Notes: generated by a model from the letters alone, not told the origin. Shown: positions 8,485-17,831, counted from the first letter of the stretch. The stretch: DNA of 64,000 bases from Ruminococcaceae bacterium UBA5413 (GCA_002409585.1 DHNP01000014.1:12391-76390), one strand, 5' to 3'. Numbers and translations are program-made.

Positions 8485-9843
8485 CTAATTTTTAAGGCTT
8501 TGTATAGGGGCGGGTATGCGTCCGCCGCGCTTTATAAACTTAAGCGGTGAGAAGCGGTTTACCGGCACTACCGGGCCGCCGCCGAGCAAGCCGCCGAAGT
8601 TAAGCTCGTCACCCGCTTTTTTGCCTATGGCCGGAATAAGCCTTACGGCCGTTGTCTTTGAGTTTACCATGCCTATGGCCGCTTCGTCGGCTATAATGGC
8701 GGAAATTATTTCAGGCGGGGTATCGCCCGGCACGGGTATCATGTCAAGCCCAACCGAGCATACGGCCGTCATGGCCTCAAGCTTGTTAAGGGTAAGGGCG
8801 CCGCACCTTGCCGCGTTTATCATGCCGGCGTCCTCCGTTACGGGAATGAAAGCGCCCGAAAGCCCGCCTACGTGCGATGAAGCCATGACACCGCCCTTTT
8901 TAACCGCGTCGTTAAGCAGTGCAAGGCAGGCAGTAGTGCCATGCGCGCCGCAGCTCTCGAGGCCCATCTCCTCAAGTATATGGGCTACCGAGTCGCCTAC
9001 GGCAGGAGTCGGGGCAAGCGACAGGTCAACTATGCCGAACGGCACGCACAGCCTGCGTGAAGCTTCGCGCGCTACAAGCTGCCCCATGCGCGTAACCTTA
9101 AAAGCCGTTTTCTTTATGATATTAGCCACTTCGGTTATGTCGCAGTCCCCCGCCTTGGCTATCGCGGCGCGTACCACCCCCGGCCCTGAAACACCCACGT
9201 TTATGACGCAGTCAGGCTCGCCTGCGCCGTGGAAGGCGCCCGCCATGAACGGGTTATCCTCCGGAGCGTTGCAGAAAACCACGAGCTTTGCGGCGCCTAT
9301 GCAGTTCCTGTCAGCCGTAAGCTTAGAGGTTTCACAGATAACATTACCCATTTTTTCCACGGCATCCATGTTTATGCCGGCCTTTGTGCTGCCTATGTTT
9401 ACGGAAGAACATACATACTCGGTCTGGCTCAAAGCCTCAGGTATGCTTTTTATAAGCGCGTAGTCTCCCGGCGCGAAGCCCTTATGCACGAGGGACGAGT
9501 ATCCGCCTATAAAGTTTATGCCTATGGTTTTCGCCGCGCGGTCAAGCGCTTTGGCAAACCTGGCGGGGTCTTTGTCAGGGCATGCCGCGGCCACCATGGC
9601 AATAGGCGTAACCGAAACCCTCTTGTTTATTATAGGTATGCCGTAGTCCTTGCTTATGCTTTCACCGGTTTCAACGAGCTTGCCAGCGTAGCGGCATATC
9701 TTGTCGTATATCTTGTCGCAGGCGCGGTTTATGTCGGGGTCTATGCAGTCAAAAAGCGAAATGCCCATAGTAATGGTGCGCACGTCAAGGTTTTCGTTGT
9801 CAATCATATTGATGGTTTCCAGTATATCGTGGGTATTTATCAT
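8485..9843 (-). CDS. UPF0210 (PFL) family protein
   Basis: This is a 452-residue cytoplasmic protein of the UPF0210/DUF711 family, whose biochemical role is not established. Family-like stretches are visible: DVRTITMGISLFDC near the start, GYSSLVHKG, VGVSGPGVVRAAI, LAPTPAVGDSVA, and ALTLNKLEAMTAVCSVGLDM toward the end. I chose the ATG at 9843 (MINTHDILET) because GAGG lies 6 bases upstream; the longer frame to 9903 overlaps the preceding gene and lacks a ribosome site. It follows the ACT-domain gene by 56 bp. This pairing is common in Firmicutes and suggests that the two products act together, perhaps with the ACT protein as a ligand sensor. That is inference. Confidence 0.9.
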   Translation of the reverse strand: MINTHDILETINMIDNENLDVRTITMGISLFDCIDPDINRACDKIYDKICRYAGKLVETGESISKDYGIPIINKRVSVTPIAMVAAACPDKDPARFAKALDRAAKTIGINFIGGYSSLVHKGFAPGDYALIKSIPEALSQTEYVCSSVNIGSTKAGINMDAVEKMGNVICETSKLTADRNCIGAAKLVVFCNAPEDNPFMAGAFHGAGEPDCVINVGVSGPGVVRAAIAKAGDCDITEVANIIKKTAFKVTRMGQLVAREASRRLCVPFGIVDLSLAPTPAVGDSVAHILEEMGLESCGAHGTTACLALLNDAVKKGGVMASSHVGGLSGAFIPVTEDAGMINAARCGALTLNKLEAMTAVCSVGLDMIPVPGDTPPEIISAIIADEAAIGMVNSKTTAVRLIPAIGKKAGDELNFGGLLGGGPVVPVNRFSPLKFIKRGGRIPAPIQSLKN

Positions 9844-9899
9844 TATAAACCTCAGTTCCTTCCGGTATTGTACAATAACAGGCCGCTGGGGGCCATGCG

Positions 9900-10169
9900 T
9901 CATATCTTGTGCATTGCGTTGAATATATCCTCATGCATAACATGTATGGTAAGGTTCATCCCCTGCCCTGCCGCTGTGAGCTTGTCTGAAAGTTCGCTTA
10001 ATGGTATCTTGCACTTAGAGATATCAACAAGCATTATCATAGTGAACAGGTCCTGCAGCACAGACTGTGTCACGTCCGATATATTGACGTCGTTCTCGGC
10101 GCATATAGCGGAAACCCTCGCGAGTATGCCTACCATGTCTTTACCTATTACCGTTATTACGGCGCGCAT
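9900..10169 (-). CDS. ACT domain protein (UPF0237 family)
   Basis: This 89-residue protein is a single ACT domain: MRAVITVIGKDMVGILARVS, then the helix and strand pattern ENDVNISDVTQ, and MNLTIHVMHEDIFNAMHKI at the end. ACT domains bind small ligands, often amino acids. The start at 10169 is supported by GGAGG 10 bases upstream. A longer frame to 10217 adds residues with no family match. It is the first gene of a two-gene unit with the UPF0210 gene. A TATAAT at 10255-10250 with a poor -35 may be its promoter. Confidence 0.88.
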   Translation of the reverse strand: MRAVITVIGKDMVGILARVSAICAENDVNISDVTQSVLQDLFTMIMLVDISKCKIPLSELSDKLTAAGQGMNLTIHVMHEDIFNAMHKI

Positions 10170-10352
10170 AAGCTTTTTACCTCCGGTCTTTGCGTATGCG
10201 GCCAAAGCGGCTCCCATAAACGCAAAGCTTAATTTTATATTTATTTATTATTATAAGGTATATTTAGTATTTTTTACAGTGCAATGTTACAAAAATTTAA
10301 ATTTTTACTCAGCCGGCAGCCCCGGACGCCCCTTTGCATAAACGCCATATGC

Positions 10353-10377
10353 AAAAAAGCCGCCGGGAAGCGGCTTT
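10353..10377 (-). terminator. Terminator of the groESL operon
   Basis: On the minus strand, AAAGCCGC and GCGGCTTT-type arms close a 4-5 base loop and are followed by a run of six T. It lies about 60 bases after the groEL stop. Confidence 0.85.
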
Positions 10378-10436
10378 CGCCGCCGCGCCGATGGCTTTTA
10401 AACTCTTGTATGCCGTTTAAACGTTTCCTGCCCTGA

Positions 10437-12071
10437 TTAATACATTCCGCCGCCCATGCCCTGGTCAGGAGCAGGCGCCGGAGCCGGAGCCGGTTCCTTT
10501 TTGTCTGTGACAAGCGACTCTGTCGTCAGTACCATGGCCGCTATGGAAGCCGCGTTCTGCAGGGCTGAGCGCGTTACCTTCGTCGGGTCAACTACGCCGA
10601 AGTTTATCATGTCGCCGTACTTGTCAGTCGCGACGTCATAGCCGTAGCCGACTTTGCCGGATTTCTTAATGTTCTCGAGTATAACCGAGCCTTCGAGGCC
10701 GGAGTTCTTTGCTATCTGGCGCAGCGGGTCTTCAAGCGCGCGCAGAACTATCTTCGCGCCCGTCCTTATGTCGCCCTCTGAGTTGCTTACAACGCCCTCA
10801 ACGGCCGGTACTGTATTGATAAGCGCAACGCCGCCGCCGGCTACGATGCCTTCCTCTACGGCTGCTTTTGTTGCCGCGAGGGCATCCTCTATGCGCATTT
10901 TCTTTTCTTTCATTTCCACTTCGGTAGCAGCGCCGACTTTAATGACGCCTACGCCGCCGGAAAGCTTTGCAAGGCGCTCCTGGAGCTTTTCCTTGTCGAA
11001 GTCGGACGTTGTCTGCTCAATCTGAGAACGGATCTGGCCGACCCTGTCGGAAATCTTTTTCTTGTCGCCCATGCCGCCTACGATGATGCAGTTTTCCTTG
11101 TCCACTTTTACCTGGCGTGCGTGTCCGAGCTGGTCAATGGTGGCATCCTTAAGCTCAAGGCCAACTTCGGAGGAGATAACCTGGCCGCCCGTAAGGATAG
11201 CTATATCCTGGAGCATTTCTTTCCTTCTGTCGCCAAAGCCAGGGGCCTTTACGCCTACGCATGTAAACGTGCCGCGCAGTTTGTTGAGTACAAGCGTCGT
11301 AAGGGCTTCGCCCTCGATGTCTTCTGCTATGATGACGAGCTTTCTGCCGGTCTGTACAATTTTTTCGAGGAGCGGGAGGATTTCCTGGATATTGGACAGC
11401 TTCTTGTCGGTAATGAGTATGGACGCGTCGTCTATGACAGCTTCCATTTTCTCGGAATCAGTAACCATATAAGGGGAAATATACCCGCGGTCAAACATCA
11501 TGCCTTCAACAACTTCGGAGTATGTTTCGGCGGTCTTTGACTCTTCAACGGTTATAACGCCGTCGGCAGACACTTTTTCCATTGCTTCAGCAATGAGCTT
11601 GCCTATAAATTCACTTGAAGCTGAAACAGTGGCTACACGCGCAATGTCGTCTGAGCCGGATACTTTCTGCGAGTTGTCCTTAAGGGCTTTAACGGCCGCG
11701 TCTACGGCCTTCTGTATGCCGGTGCGCACTTCCATGGGGTTTGCACCTGAAGTAACGTTTTTCATGCCTTCGCGGATGATGGACTGCGCAAGCAGGGTGG
11801 CAGTGGTGGTGCCGTCTCCGGCAACGTCGTTTGTCTTTGTCGCTACTTCCTTTACAAGCTGGGCGCCCATGTTTTCGTACGGGTCGTCAAGCTCTATCTC
11901 TTTTGCTATGGTAACGCCGTCGTTTGTTATGAGCGGTGCGCCGTATTTTTTGTCAAGCACGACGTTGCGGCCTTTCGGGCCAAGCGTTATCTTTACCGTA
12001 TCTGCAAGCTGGTTGATGCCGCTCATAAGGGCTTTCCTGGCATCTTCGCCGTAAATAATCTGTTTAGCCAT
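10437..12071 (-). CDS. groEL: Chaperonin GroEL (60 kDa)
   Basis: GroEL forms the double-ring folding chamber in the cytoplasm and uses ATP and the GroES lid. The 544 residues match the family's length. Visible hallmarks are KITLGPKGRNVVLDKKYG, the nucleotide motif VAGDGTTTATLLAQ, AAVEEGIVAGGGVAL, and a short glycine- and methionine-rich tail (GMGGGMY) after a proline-alanine stretch. It starts 53 bp after groES and shares the CIRCE-controlled promoter. Confidence 0.99.
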   Translation of the reverse strand: MAKQIIYGEDARKALMSGINQLADTVKITLGPKGRNVVLDKKYGAPLITNDGVTIAKEIELDDPYENMGAQLVKEVATKTNDVAGDGTTTATLLAQSIIREGMKNVTSGANPMEVRTGIQKAVDAAVKALKDNSQKVSGSDDIARVATVSASSEFIGKLIAEAMEKVSADGVITVEESKTAETYSEVVEGMMFDRGYISPYMVTDSEKMEAVIDDASILITDKKLSNIQEILPLLEKIVQTGRKLVIIAEDIEGEALTTLVLNKLRGTFTCVGVKAPGFGDRRKEMLQDIAILTGGQVISSEVGLELKDATIDQLGHARQVKVDKENCIIVGGMGDKKKISDRVGQIRSQIEQTTSDFDKEKLQERLAKLSGGVGVIKVGAATEVEMKEKKMRIEDALAATKAAVEEGIVAGGGVALINTVPAVEGVVSNSEGDIRTGAKIVLRALEDPLRQIAKNSGLEGSVILENIKKSGKVGYGYDVATDKYGDMINFGVVDPTKVTRSALQNAASIAAMVLTTESLVTDKKEPAPAPAPAPDQGMGGGMY

Positions 12072-12124
12072 AAGTTCAATTCCTCCAAATTAATATTTAT
12101 AATTGATTGTAATTCAGGAAAAAA

Positions 12125-12409
12125 TCACTCTACAACAGCAAGGATATCGCTTTGGCGGACTATGGTGTAGTCTTTGCCGTCGAGCTTTACTTCCGTGCCT
12201 GAGTACTTGCTCAAAATGACCCTGTCGCCCTTTTTGACGTACATCTTAACTTCTTTGCCGTCAACTACGCCCCCGGGGCCTGCTTCAACTACGTCGGCAA
12301 TCTGCGGCTTTTCTTTTGCAGCACCCGCAAGAATTATGCCGCCCTTCGTTTTTTCTTCAGCTTCTTCCATTTTAACAAGAACCCTGTCCGATAATGGTTT
12401 CACTGTCAT
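12125..12409 (-). CDS. groES: Co-chaperonin GroES
   Basis: This is the 10 kDa lid of the GroEL chamber, 94 residues. It contains PLSDRVLVKMEEAEEKTKGG, where the mobile loop region GGIILAG binds GroEL, and the end DYTIVRQSDILAVVE. It is the first gene of the groESL operon, downstream of a promoter overlapped by a perfect CIRCE element, so heat-shock control by HrcA is expected. Confidence 0.99.
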   Translation of the reverse strand: MTVKPLSDRVLVKMEEAEEKTKGGIILAGAAKEKPQIADVVEAGPGGVVDGKEVKMYVKKGDRVILSKYSGTEVKLDGKDYTIVRQSDILAVVE

Positions 12410-12455
12410 AGTATGTCCTCCTTAATAAAATATTTTTTTAAAATCTTTTCATTGT

Positions 12456-12482
12456 TTAGCACTCATTGTCCTTGAGTGCTAA
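12456..12482. promoter_or_regulatory. CIRCE operator (HrcA binding site)
   Basis: TTAGCACTC and GAGTGCTAA are perfect 9-bp arms separated by exactly 9 bases, the consensus CIRCE element. It covers the predicted transcription start of groESL, where bound HrcA blocks the operon until heat shock. hrcA itself is not in the window. Confidence 0.97.
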
Positions 12483-12487
12483 GATAT

Positions 12488-12516
12488 ATTTTATCTACTT
12501 CAATATAAAAAATCAA
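12488..12516 (-). promoter_or_regulatory. groESL promoter
   Basis: On the minus strand: -35 TTGATT (12516-12511), 17-bp spacer, -10 TAAAAT (12493-12488). The CIRCE element begins directly downstream. Confidence 0.8.
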
Positions 12517-12685
12517 GCTTTTTTTTAAGAAAAGATGCGAATTAATAAATTATTTACAAATTACGCTGCGCGGCGGCAAAACGCCTTGCGTTAACCCGCC
12601 TTAATGTCACACTATACCGCCAAAAGCTGGCGGTACCGCAACGCCTTAAGTATGCGTAACGGCCTTGCAAATGTGAAATACGTTA

Positions 12686-12730
12686 AAAATCACCGGACTC
12701 CCCGTTTGCAGAAGGAAAGCCCGGTGATTT
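12686..12730 (-). terminator. Terminator of the TetR-MMPL operon
   Basis: On the minus strand, AAATCACCGG pairs with CCGGTGATTT around a loop of about 25 bases, followed by TTTAA. It lies directly after the secreted coiled-coil gene. A second hairpin, TACCGCC/GGCGGTA at 12615-12635, has no T run and I assign it no role. The rest of 12531-12685 shows nothing else. Confidence 0.7.
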
Positions 12731-12742
12731 GCGCCGTTACGT

Positions 12743-14923
12743 TCAGCTGCCTGAAAAAATAGACTTGAAGGCCGCGCCGATCTTCGCGAAAATATTTTTT
12801 ATCCGCTCTAACGGTGAGACCGTGGCCTCCGCCGCTTCCTGGTCCTTAATCTTCTGGCTGTTGTCCTCCGTAGTGATTTCCTTTGTGCGCAGTACAATCT
12901 GCACGCTCGACGGCGAAGGGTTGGCGGACGACGTAAGCGAAACCGGCTTTGCCTCACAGTCTAAGTTAAGGAGGTTGTTGTCATTTTCGTATTTATCTAT
13001 CTCATCATTTACGGTTTCGTTAATGGTATTGCCCGCGTCCTTTATCGTGTCAGTTTTGCTTATGCCGTCAAGGCTTTTCTGCAGCACCTCAACAGCACCG
13101 CTCAGGCTGCTTTTGGCGGCTGTGTCAAGCTTGCTTCCACTGGACTTGAAAAGGCTTTCAAGGGATGAAAGGAAGCTCTGCGCGCTGCCTATGCCTCCGG
13201 CAATGGCCGACGTAAGCTCCGCCGCGTCCTGCAGCGCGTCTACAGCCCCGTCTTTGTACTTGTTTGCCGTAGTGTTGAGGCTGTCTATATTAGTCGTCGC
13301 CTTACGGCATGTCTCAAGCAGGCCCTGCATATCGCTTCCGAGGCGGCTTGCGTTTTTCAGCGCAGTGTCGGCCGCGTCGCTGCTGTCTTCAAGCGCATCA
13401 AAAGCCGAGTCAAGTTCGCTTATCAGGCTCGCGGCGGACGTAAGTATTTCCGCCGTGTTGCCGTTCAGCTGCCCTATGCTGGACGATTCTTCCTGTGCAA
13501 ATTTAATAAGTTCGCTTACAGAAGTTTCGTACGTCTGCATATCGGATAATTTGCTCGTAAGTATCGCCGCAGCCTTCTGCTGATTAACGCTGTAGGTATC
13601 CATTATTTCTTTCACAAGTGCTTGTTGTACAGTTTTATCCGCAAGCACTGTATTAAGGAGTGCGGATGCTGTCTGCAATTTGCTTATCTGGCTTTTTAGT
13701 TTTGCGGCGGCGGCCTGCAGGACTTTTTCGTCAGCCGAAATGTCGTCCGCCCCGTCCTTCATTGTTTCCGCGAGGCTTTTGGCCTTGCTGCCCGAACTTT
13801 CGGCGGTACTGCCGAGGTCGTCCACCGCGTCGCGCAAGTCGTCTACGGCGTCAGTAAACTTGCTTATATGGTTTGAAAGCGCGTGCATGTCGTTGCCCGA
13901 CTCCGTTATGGTCTTGTTAAGCGCGTTTATGTCGGCGTTTACGTCATTTATAGCGTCCTGCCCTTTTTTAAGATGCGGCACAAGGTCGGCAAGTTCTTTT
14001 GAAGTATCCGCGAGGTCGGCAATGGCCGCGTCGGCGTTTTTGTAAACGCTCCCTTTGCCGTCCGAGATGCTTTTGCGGGCTTCGTCAGCGGCGTTAAGCC
14101 CGGACTTAAGCCCGGTTATGCCGCCTGTCATGCCGGCAAGGGTATCCAAAACCGAATCGGCGCTGTCGTGTATGGCGTCAAGGGAGTCTTTGACAGTGTC
14201 TTTGTCGCTTTTAAGCTCCTTTATGTCGCTGAAGTCGCTCAGCGTGCCCGGCTGCATCATCATAACTATGCCGGTTGTATCAAACGACTTCGTGCCTATG
14301 CGTATTGTAAAGTCCTCTTCTTCGCCGGGCACGGTCGCGAAGATGACCGCCTTGTACTCACCGAGCGTCTGTACCTGCGCGCCCGGAGCTTCCAGGCTGT
14401 ATGTATCTTTCATTTTGAAAGCCGTGCCTACCTCAAGCAGCATGTTGTTTTTCATGTAGTCCGAGGCGTTAGTGTTCGGCGTGGCCTTAACGGTTATTTC
14501 CACCAGGCCTGAAGCACCCGCGAGCTTGTCGGCTTTTGCCGGCGCGCCGTTCAGCTTGTAAGAAACGTCAAACGACCATGGCAGAGTAAGGTTTGTGTCA
14601 GACGGTGTGTACTGGCAGTAAAAGTCCTGCAGGCCAGACGGCAGGTTCCACGTTACCGTGTCGCCTGAAACAGCCGGCTTTACCTCGTTTGACATGTTCA
14701 GTATATCGCCGTATGAACCGTGGTCTACAACCTGCCGGTTACCGTTCAGGCTGTAACGCTTAACAACGTTTATATCTTCCGTTTTTCCGTAGTAGTCAAG
14801 GCTGACATATGCCGTCTCATCAGCTGAAACGGCAGGCGCGGCAGCTCCCGCAGTAACAGGCGCCGCCGAGGCCAGCATTGCCGCGGCAAGAAAAACCGAT
14901 AAGCATTTATCTGCTTTTTTCAT
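12743..14923 (-). CDS. Secreted coiled-coil protein paired with an MMPL exporter
   Basis: This 726-residue protein has an N-terminal signal peptide (MKKADKCLSVFLAAAMLASA) and an apparent cleavage site near AGAAA. Residues 35-230 look like beta-rich extracellular domains. Residues about 235-665 are long helices rich in Asp, Ala, Ser and Lys with repeated patterns such as LDAIHDSADSVLDTLAGM, like the stalk regions of YhgE/Pip-type exporter-associated proteins. There is no clear C-terminal membrane anchor; the end (NIFAKIGAAFKSIFSGS) could be an amphipathic helix. It is the last gene of an operon with a TetR regulator and an MMPL transporter. I infer that it works outside the membrane with that transporter. 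The precise function is unknown. Confidence 0.7.
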   Translation of the reverse strand: MKKADKCLSVFLAAAMLASAAPVTAGAAAPAVSADETAYVSLDYYGKTEDINVVKRYSLNGNRQVVDHGSYGDILNMSNEVKPAVSGDTVTWNLPSGLQDFYCQYTPSDTNLTLPWSFDVSYKLNGAPAKADKLAGASGLVEITVKATPNTNASDYMKNNMLLEVGTAFKMKDTYSLEAPGAQVQTLGEYKAVIFATVPGEEEDFTIRIGTKSFDTTGIVMMMQPGTLSDFSDIKELKSDKDTVKDSLDAIHDSADSVLDTLAGMTGGITGLKSGLNAADEARKSISDGKGSVYKNADAAIADLADTSKELADLVPHLKKGQDAINDVNADINALNKTITESGNDMHALSNHISKFTDAVDDLRDAVDDLGSTAESSGSKAKSLAETMKDGADDISADEKVLQAAAAKLKSQISKLQTASALLNTVLADKTVQQALVKEIMDTYSVNQQKAAAILTSKLSDMQTYETSVSELIKFAQEESSSIGQLNGNTAEILTSAASLISELDSAFDALEDSSDAADTALKNASRLGSDMQGLLETCRKATTNIDSLNTTANKYKDGAVDALQDAAELTSAIAGGIGSAQSFLSSLESLFKSSGSKLDTAAKSSLSGAVEVLQKSLDGISKTDTIKDAGNTINETVNDEIDKYENDNNLLNLDCEAKPVSLTSSANPSPSSVQIVLRTKEITTEDNSQKIKDQEAAEATVSPLERIKNIFAKIGAAFKSIFSGS

Positions 14924-14980
14924 AACTCCGTTGCCTCCCAGATTTATATAAGTAAAAGTAATGACACGCCTGCCGGAAAA

Positions 14981-17128
14981 CTAAATCCGGTTTAAGCGGC
15001 GCTCCCTCTTTGCAAGCAGTTTCGCTTTTTTCTCTGCACCAATGCGCCGCATTTTGGCAATGTGCTTAGTTATGGGCTTGTCAAACAGATAAAGCAGCGA
15101 CGGCAGGACCGTAACGACAAGCAGGAAGCTAAGTATAGTCCCCCTGCCTATAAGGTGGCCTATGTCGGCTATCGCGCCTATGGATGAAGTGTTGTAGAGC
15201 GTATAGCCGACAAGGGTAAGTATCGTAGCCGACGTCAGCAGCGGCTCCGTAGTGTTCGCTATGGCCGTTATGGTAGCTTCCTTGCGCTCCATGCCTGACC
15301 TGTAGTCAAGGTAATTGTTAGTTAAAAGTATGGCGTAGTCGACCGTGGCGCCGAGCTGTATGCAGCTGACGACCATATACCCGACGAACATAAGCTTGTT
15401 GCCGACAAGGTACGGGAACATCATATTGATAAACACGGCTATTTCTATCGGCACCAGCAGCAAAACCGCCAGCAGCACAGAGTGGAACGCTAACATGATG
15501 ACGAGCGCTACGCTTAAGATAGATATGGCGTCAACGAGTTCGTAGTCGCTCGTTATAGTATCCTTAATATCCTGCGCGAACGTCGTGCTGCCTACAACGT
15601 GCGAGCCTGACGGATAGTACTTTTGCACAGTCTGCTGTATTTGGTCGGAGGTTTTAAAAGCCAGCTGGCTTTCGTCCTTAGTGCGCACATAAACGAGTAT
15701 GCGCGCATAGTCCTTAGTGTGCAGAAGCTCCGTGAGGTTTTTCGGGAGTATGCTTTCAGGGATACCCTCCGGCACCGTGTTGGCGTAAGACGTCACGCTT
15801 TTAGTAATGCTCATGTCTTCCAGTGCCTGCGAAAGCTGCCGCTCTTTCACGGTTGAAGTGTTCGGCACTATGACAAGCAGCAGGTTGCTGCGGCCAAACT
15901 GCTTGTTTATTGCCTGTTCGTCTTCATAGACTTTAGTACCAGGGCTTGCGCCTAACGAGGACGAGCCGTAAGTGAAGTCGTTCAGGCCCTTGCCTACGAA
16001 CGCGGGCACCGCTATGAGCAGGGCAAGCGCGAGCGTAACGTAACGCGACTTGAAAGAACCCCTCGCAAAGCGGTTCATCGGAGGGATAAGCGGCTTATGG
16101 GACGTTTTTTCTATAAGGTTTGCCCACCGCAGGACAAGCGCCGGCATTAAGAACAAAACCGTAAGGACGCTCGTCGCGATGCCTTTGGCAAGGCATATGC
16201 CAAGGTCAAAGCCTATGGAAAACTTCATAAGCGCAAGGGCAATAAACCCAAAGAAAGTCGCGAGGCCGCACGCCAGGATTGATTTGGCGGAGTGGCGCAC
16301 GGCGTTAGTAACGGCCTCTGTAAGGTCAAGCCCGCGCTTGCGTTCGTTGTTGAACGCGCTGATGAAGAAGATTGAGTAGTCCATGGCTACGGCAAGCTGC
16401 AGCACCGCCGCGACGCTCGACGTTATGAACGAAACTTCTCCAAGGAAAATATTGGACCCCATGTTTATTATTATCGCTATTGCCATTACCAGCATAAACA
16501 AAACCGGCAGGAACCATGACGTGGTGGTAAGGAACAAAATTATGACTATGATTACCACTACAATGGCGGTCGCGTTCTTCATTTCGCTGTTAAGGTTTTC
16601 ATTAAGTGACTTCGCGACGATGGCCGAACCGGTAATATGTACCTTGTCACCGGCAATCTGTTTTATCTGGTCAAGCGCTTTGGACGTCAGTTTGGCGGAG
16701 TCGCCTTCTTTAAATACTATGTCCATAACGGAATGGCCCGATTTATAATAATCCTTAATATCCTTTTCCTTAATGAAAGTGTTTGCCTGGAAAGCGGGGT
16801 TGACTGTGTCGCACCACGCGACGGAGTCAACGCCGTCTATGGCTTCAATACGGTTCTTGTAATTTTCCGCCTGGTAAAACGTAACGTCGTCTATCATTAC
16901 GCGTGCGGTTCCGGGGTAGCCGAACTCCTTTTTCATTACCGTAAGCCCCTGCTCAGACTTTGTTGTCGACGGCAGGTACTTAGTAAGGTCGTAGTTGACG
17001 CCGACAAGCGGGTAGCAGAACGCGCTTATAACGGTAAGTACTACAAAAAAGATTTCTATGCCTTTACGCTGGCGGATAATAAAATCGACAATGCTGAACG
17101 AATGTTTTTTATGTTTTGCAGGTTCCAT
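14981..17128 (-). CDS. MMPL/RND family transporter
   Basis: This is a membrane exporter of about 715 residues with the duplicated MMPL layout: one helix, an extracellular domain, then a block of five to six helices, all repeated once. The transmembrane motifs AMDYSIFFISAFNNE in the first half and TVDYAILLTNNYLDY in the second carry the aspartate-tyrosine pair used for proton coupling. I prefer the ATG at 17128 over the one at 17134 because the GGGGG ribosome site is 7 bases from it. It lies between the TetR gene and the secreted coiled-coil gene. The substrate is probably a lipid or hydrophobic compound but cannot be read from the sequence. Confidence 0.93.
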   Translation of the reverse strand: MEPAKHKKHSFSIVDFIIRQRKGIEIFFVVLTVISAFCYPLVGVNYDLTKYLPSTTKSEQGLTVMKKEFGYPGTARVMIDDVTFYQAENYKNRIEAIDGVDSVAWCDTVNPAFQANTFIKEKDIKDYYKSGHSVMDIVFKEGDSAKLTSKALDQIKQIAGDKVHITGSAIVAKSLNENLNSEMKNATAIVVVIIVIILFLTTTSWFLPVLFMLVMAIAIIINMGSNIFLGEVSFITSSVAAVLQLAVAMDYSIFFISAFNNERKRGLDLTEAVTNAVRHSAKSILACGLATFFGFIALALMKFSIGFDLGICLAKGIATSVLTVLFLMPALVLRWANLIEKTSHKPLIPPMNRFARGSFKSRYVTLALALLIAVPAFVGKGLNDFTYGSSSLGASPGTKVYEDEQAINKQFGRSNLLLVIVPNTSTVKERQLSQALEDMSITKSVTSYANTVPEGIPESILPKNLTELLHTKDYARILVYVRTKDESQLAFKTSDQIQQTVQKYYPSGSHVVGSTTFAQDIKDTITSDYELVDAISILSVALVIMLAFHSVLLAVLLLVPIEIAVFINMMFPYLVGNKLMFVGYMVVSCIQLGATVDYAILLTNNYLDYRSGMERKEATITAIANTTEPLLTSATILTLVGYTLYNTSSIGAIADIGHLIGRGTILSFLLVVTVLPSLLYLFDKPITKHIAKMRRIGAEKKAKLLAKRERRLNRI

Positions 17129-17164
17129 TTTCATACCCCCTTTTACAGCCGGCCGCCGGTCTTT

Positions 17165-17758
17165 TTACACCGACAGTATTTTATCTATGGAATCGTAGAG
17201 GTCCCCTTTTACTTCTTCGAACCGGTATGGAAACTCCAACGCTATGGTGTTGTAGCAGACAGAGCAGATAAGGCTTGTTATGATGAACAGTTTGCGGTGG
17301 GCGCCTTCAGCGCTGCCGCTGGTGCGCACGTAGCTGCTTATGAACTGTTCACGGGCAAAAACCATCTCCTCACAGTCCATCAGCCTGTGGTAAAGGTTTA
17401 TGGAAAGGTTAGCGTGGATAAGCTCGAGGAATTTCTTATCATTTACAAAAAAGTCGATAAGGTAATTCGCTATGAAAATCACGCTCTGCCTGAAATCGTT
17501 CCGGTCGACGAGCGCGTCCTGTTTAAGAGCCTCAAGCGCTCCGTTCAGCAGGGAGGACGTCTTGCGGATAATGACCTTGTCTACAAGGTCGGATTTGTCC
17601 TTGAAATAAAGGTAAAAGGTTCCTTTGGCTACGCCGGCGTTTTTTACAATGTCGTCCACTATGGTGTTGTGCACTCCGTTTGCGGTCAAAAGGTCATACG
17701 CGGCATTATAAAGTTTTGTAAGCTTCTGTTTTTTCTTTTCTATCAATTTTCCGCTCAT
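17165..17758 (-). CDS. TetR/AcrR family transcriptional regulator
   Basis: This 197-residue repressor has an N-terminal helix-turn-helix (TIVDDIVKNAGVAKGTFYLY, near residues 28-47) and a variable all-helical ligand domain. I chose the ATG at 17758 (MSGKLIEKKKQK) because GGAAG lies 8 bases upstream; the longer frame has no ribosome site. It is the first gene of an operon with the MMPL transporter. A perfect 13-bp dyad overlaps the -35 of its promoter, so self-repression, relieved by a transported compound, is the likely control. Confidence 0.93.
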   Translation of the reverse strand: MSGKLIEKKKQKLTKLYNAAYDLLTANGVHNTIVDDIVKNAGVAKGTFYLYFKDKSDLVDKVIIRKTSSLLNGALEALKQDALVDRNDFRQSVIFIANYLIDFFVNDKKFLELIHANLSINLYHRLMDCEEMVFAREQFISSYVRTSGSAEGAHRKLFIITSLICSVCYNTIALEFPYRFEEVKGDLYDSIDKILSV

Positions 17759-17802
17759 CAGGCACACTTCCTTAAAAGACTGAATGTCACATTGCAAATA
17801 GC

Positions 17803-17831
17803 AGTATATATACAAAATGACTGTTAGTCAA
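17803..17831 (-). promoter_or_regulatory. Promoter of the TetR-MMPL operon
   Basis: On the minus strand: -35 TTGACT (17831-17826), 17-bp spacer, -10 TATACT (17808-17803). Confidence 0.8.
17818..17830. promoter_or_regulatory. Candidate TetR operator
   Basis: TGACT-AAC-AGTCA is a perfect inverted repeat with 5-bp arms that covers the -35 element and part of the spacer of the TetR operon. The position is what one expects of a self-repressing TetR protein. Binding by this TetR is inference. Confidence 0.65.

Noticed and set aside
9229..10341. A 370-residue plus-strand open frame across the UPF0210 and ACT genes
   Set aside because: It is antisense to two well-supported genes, has no ribosome site and its composition is that of a shadow frame.
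12615..12635. A perfect hairpin TACCGCC/GGCGGTA as a terminator
   Set aside because: No T run follows on either strand.
16637..17827. A 396-residue plus-strand open frame across MMPL and TetR
   Set aside because: It is antisense to two genes with clear motifs and shows no recognisable domain.
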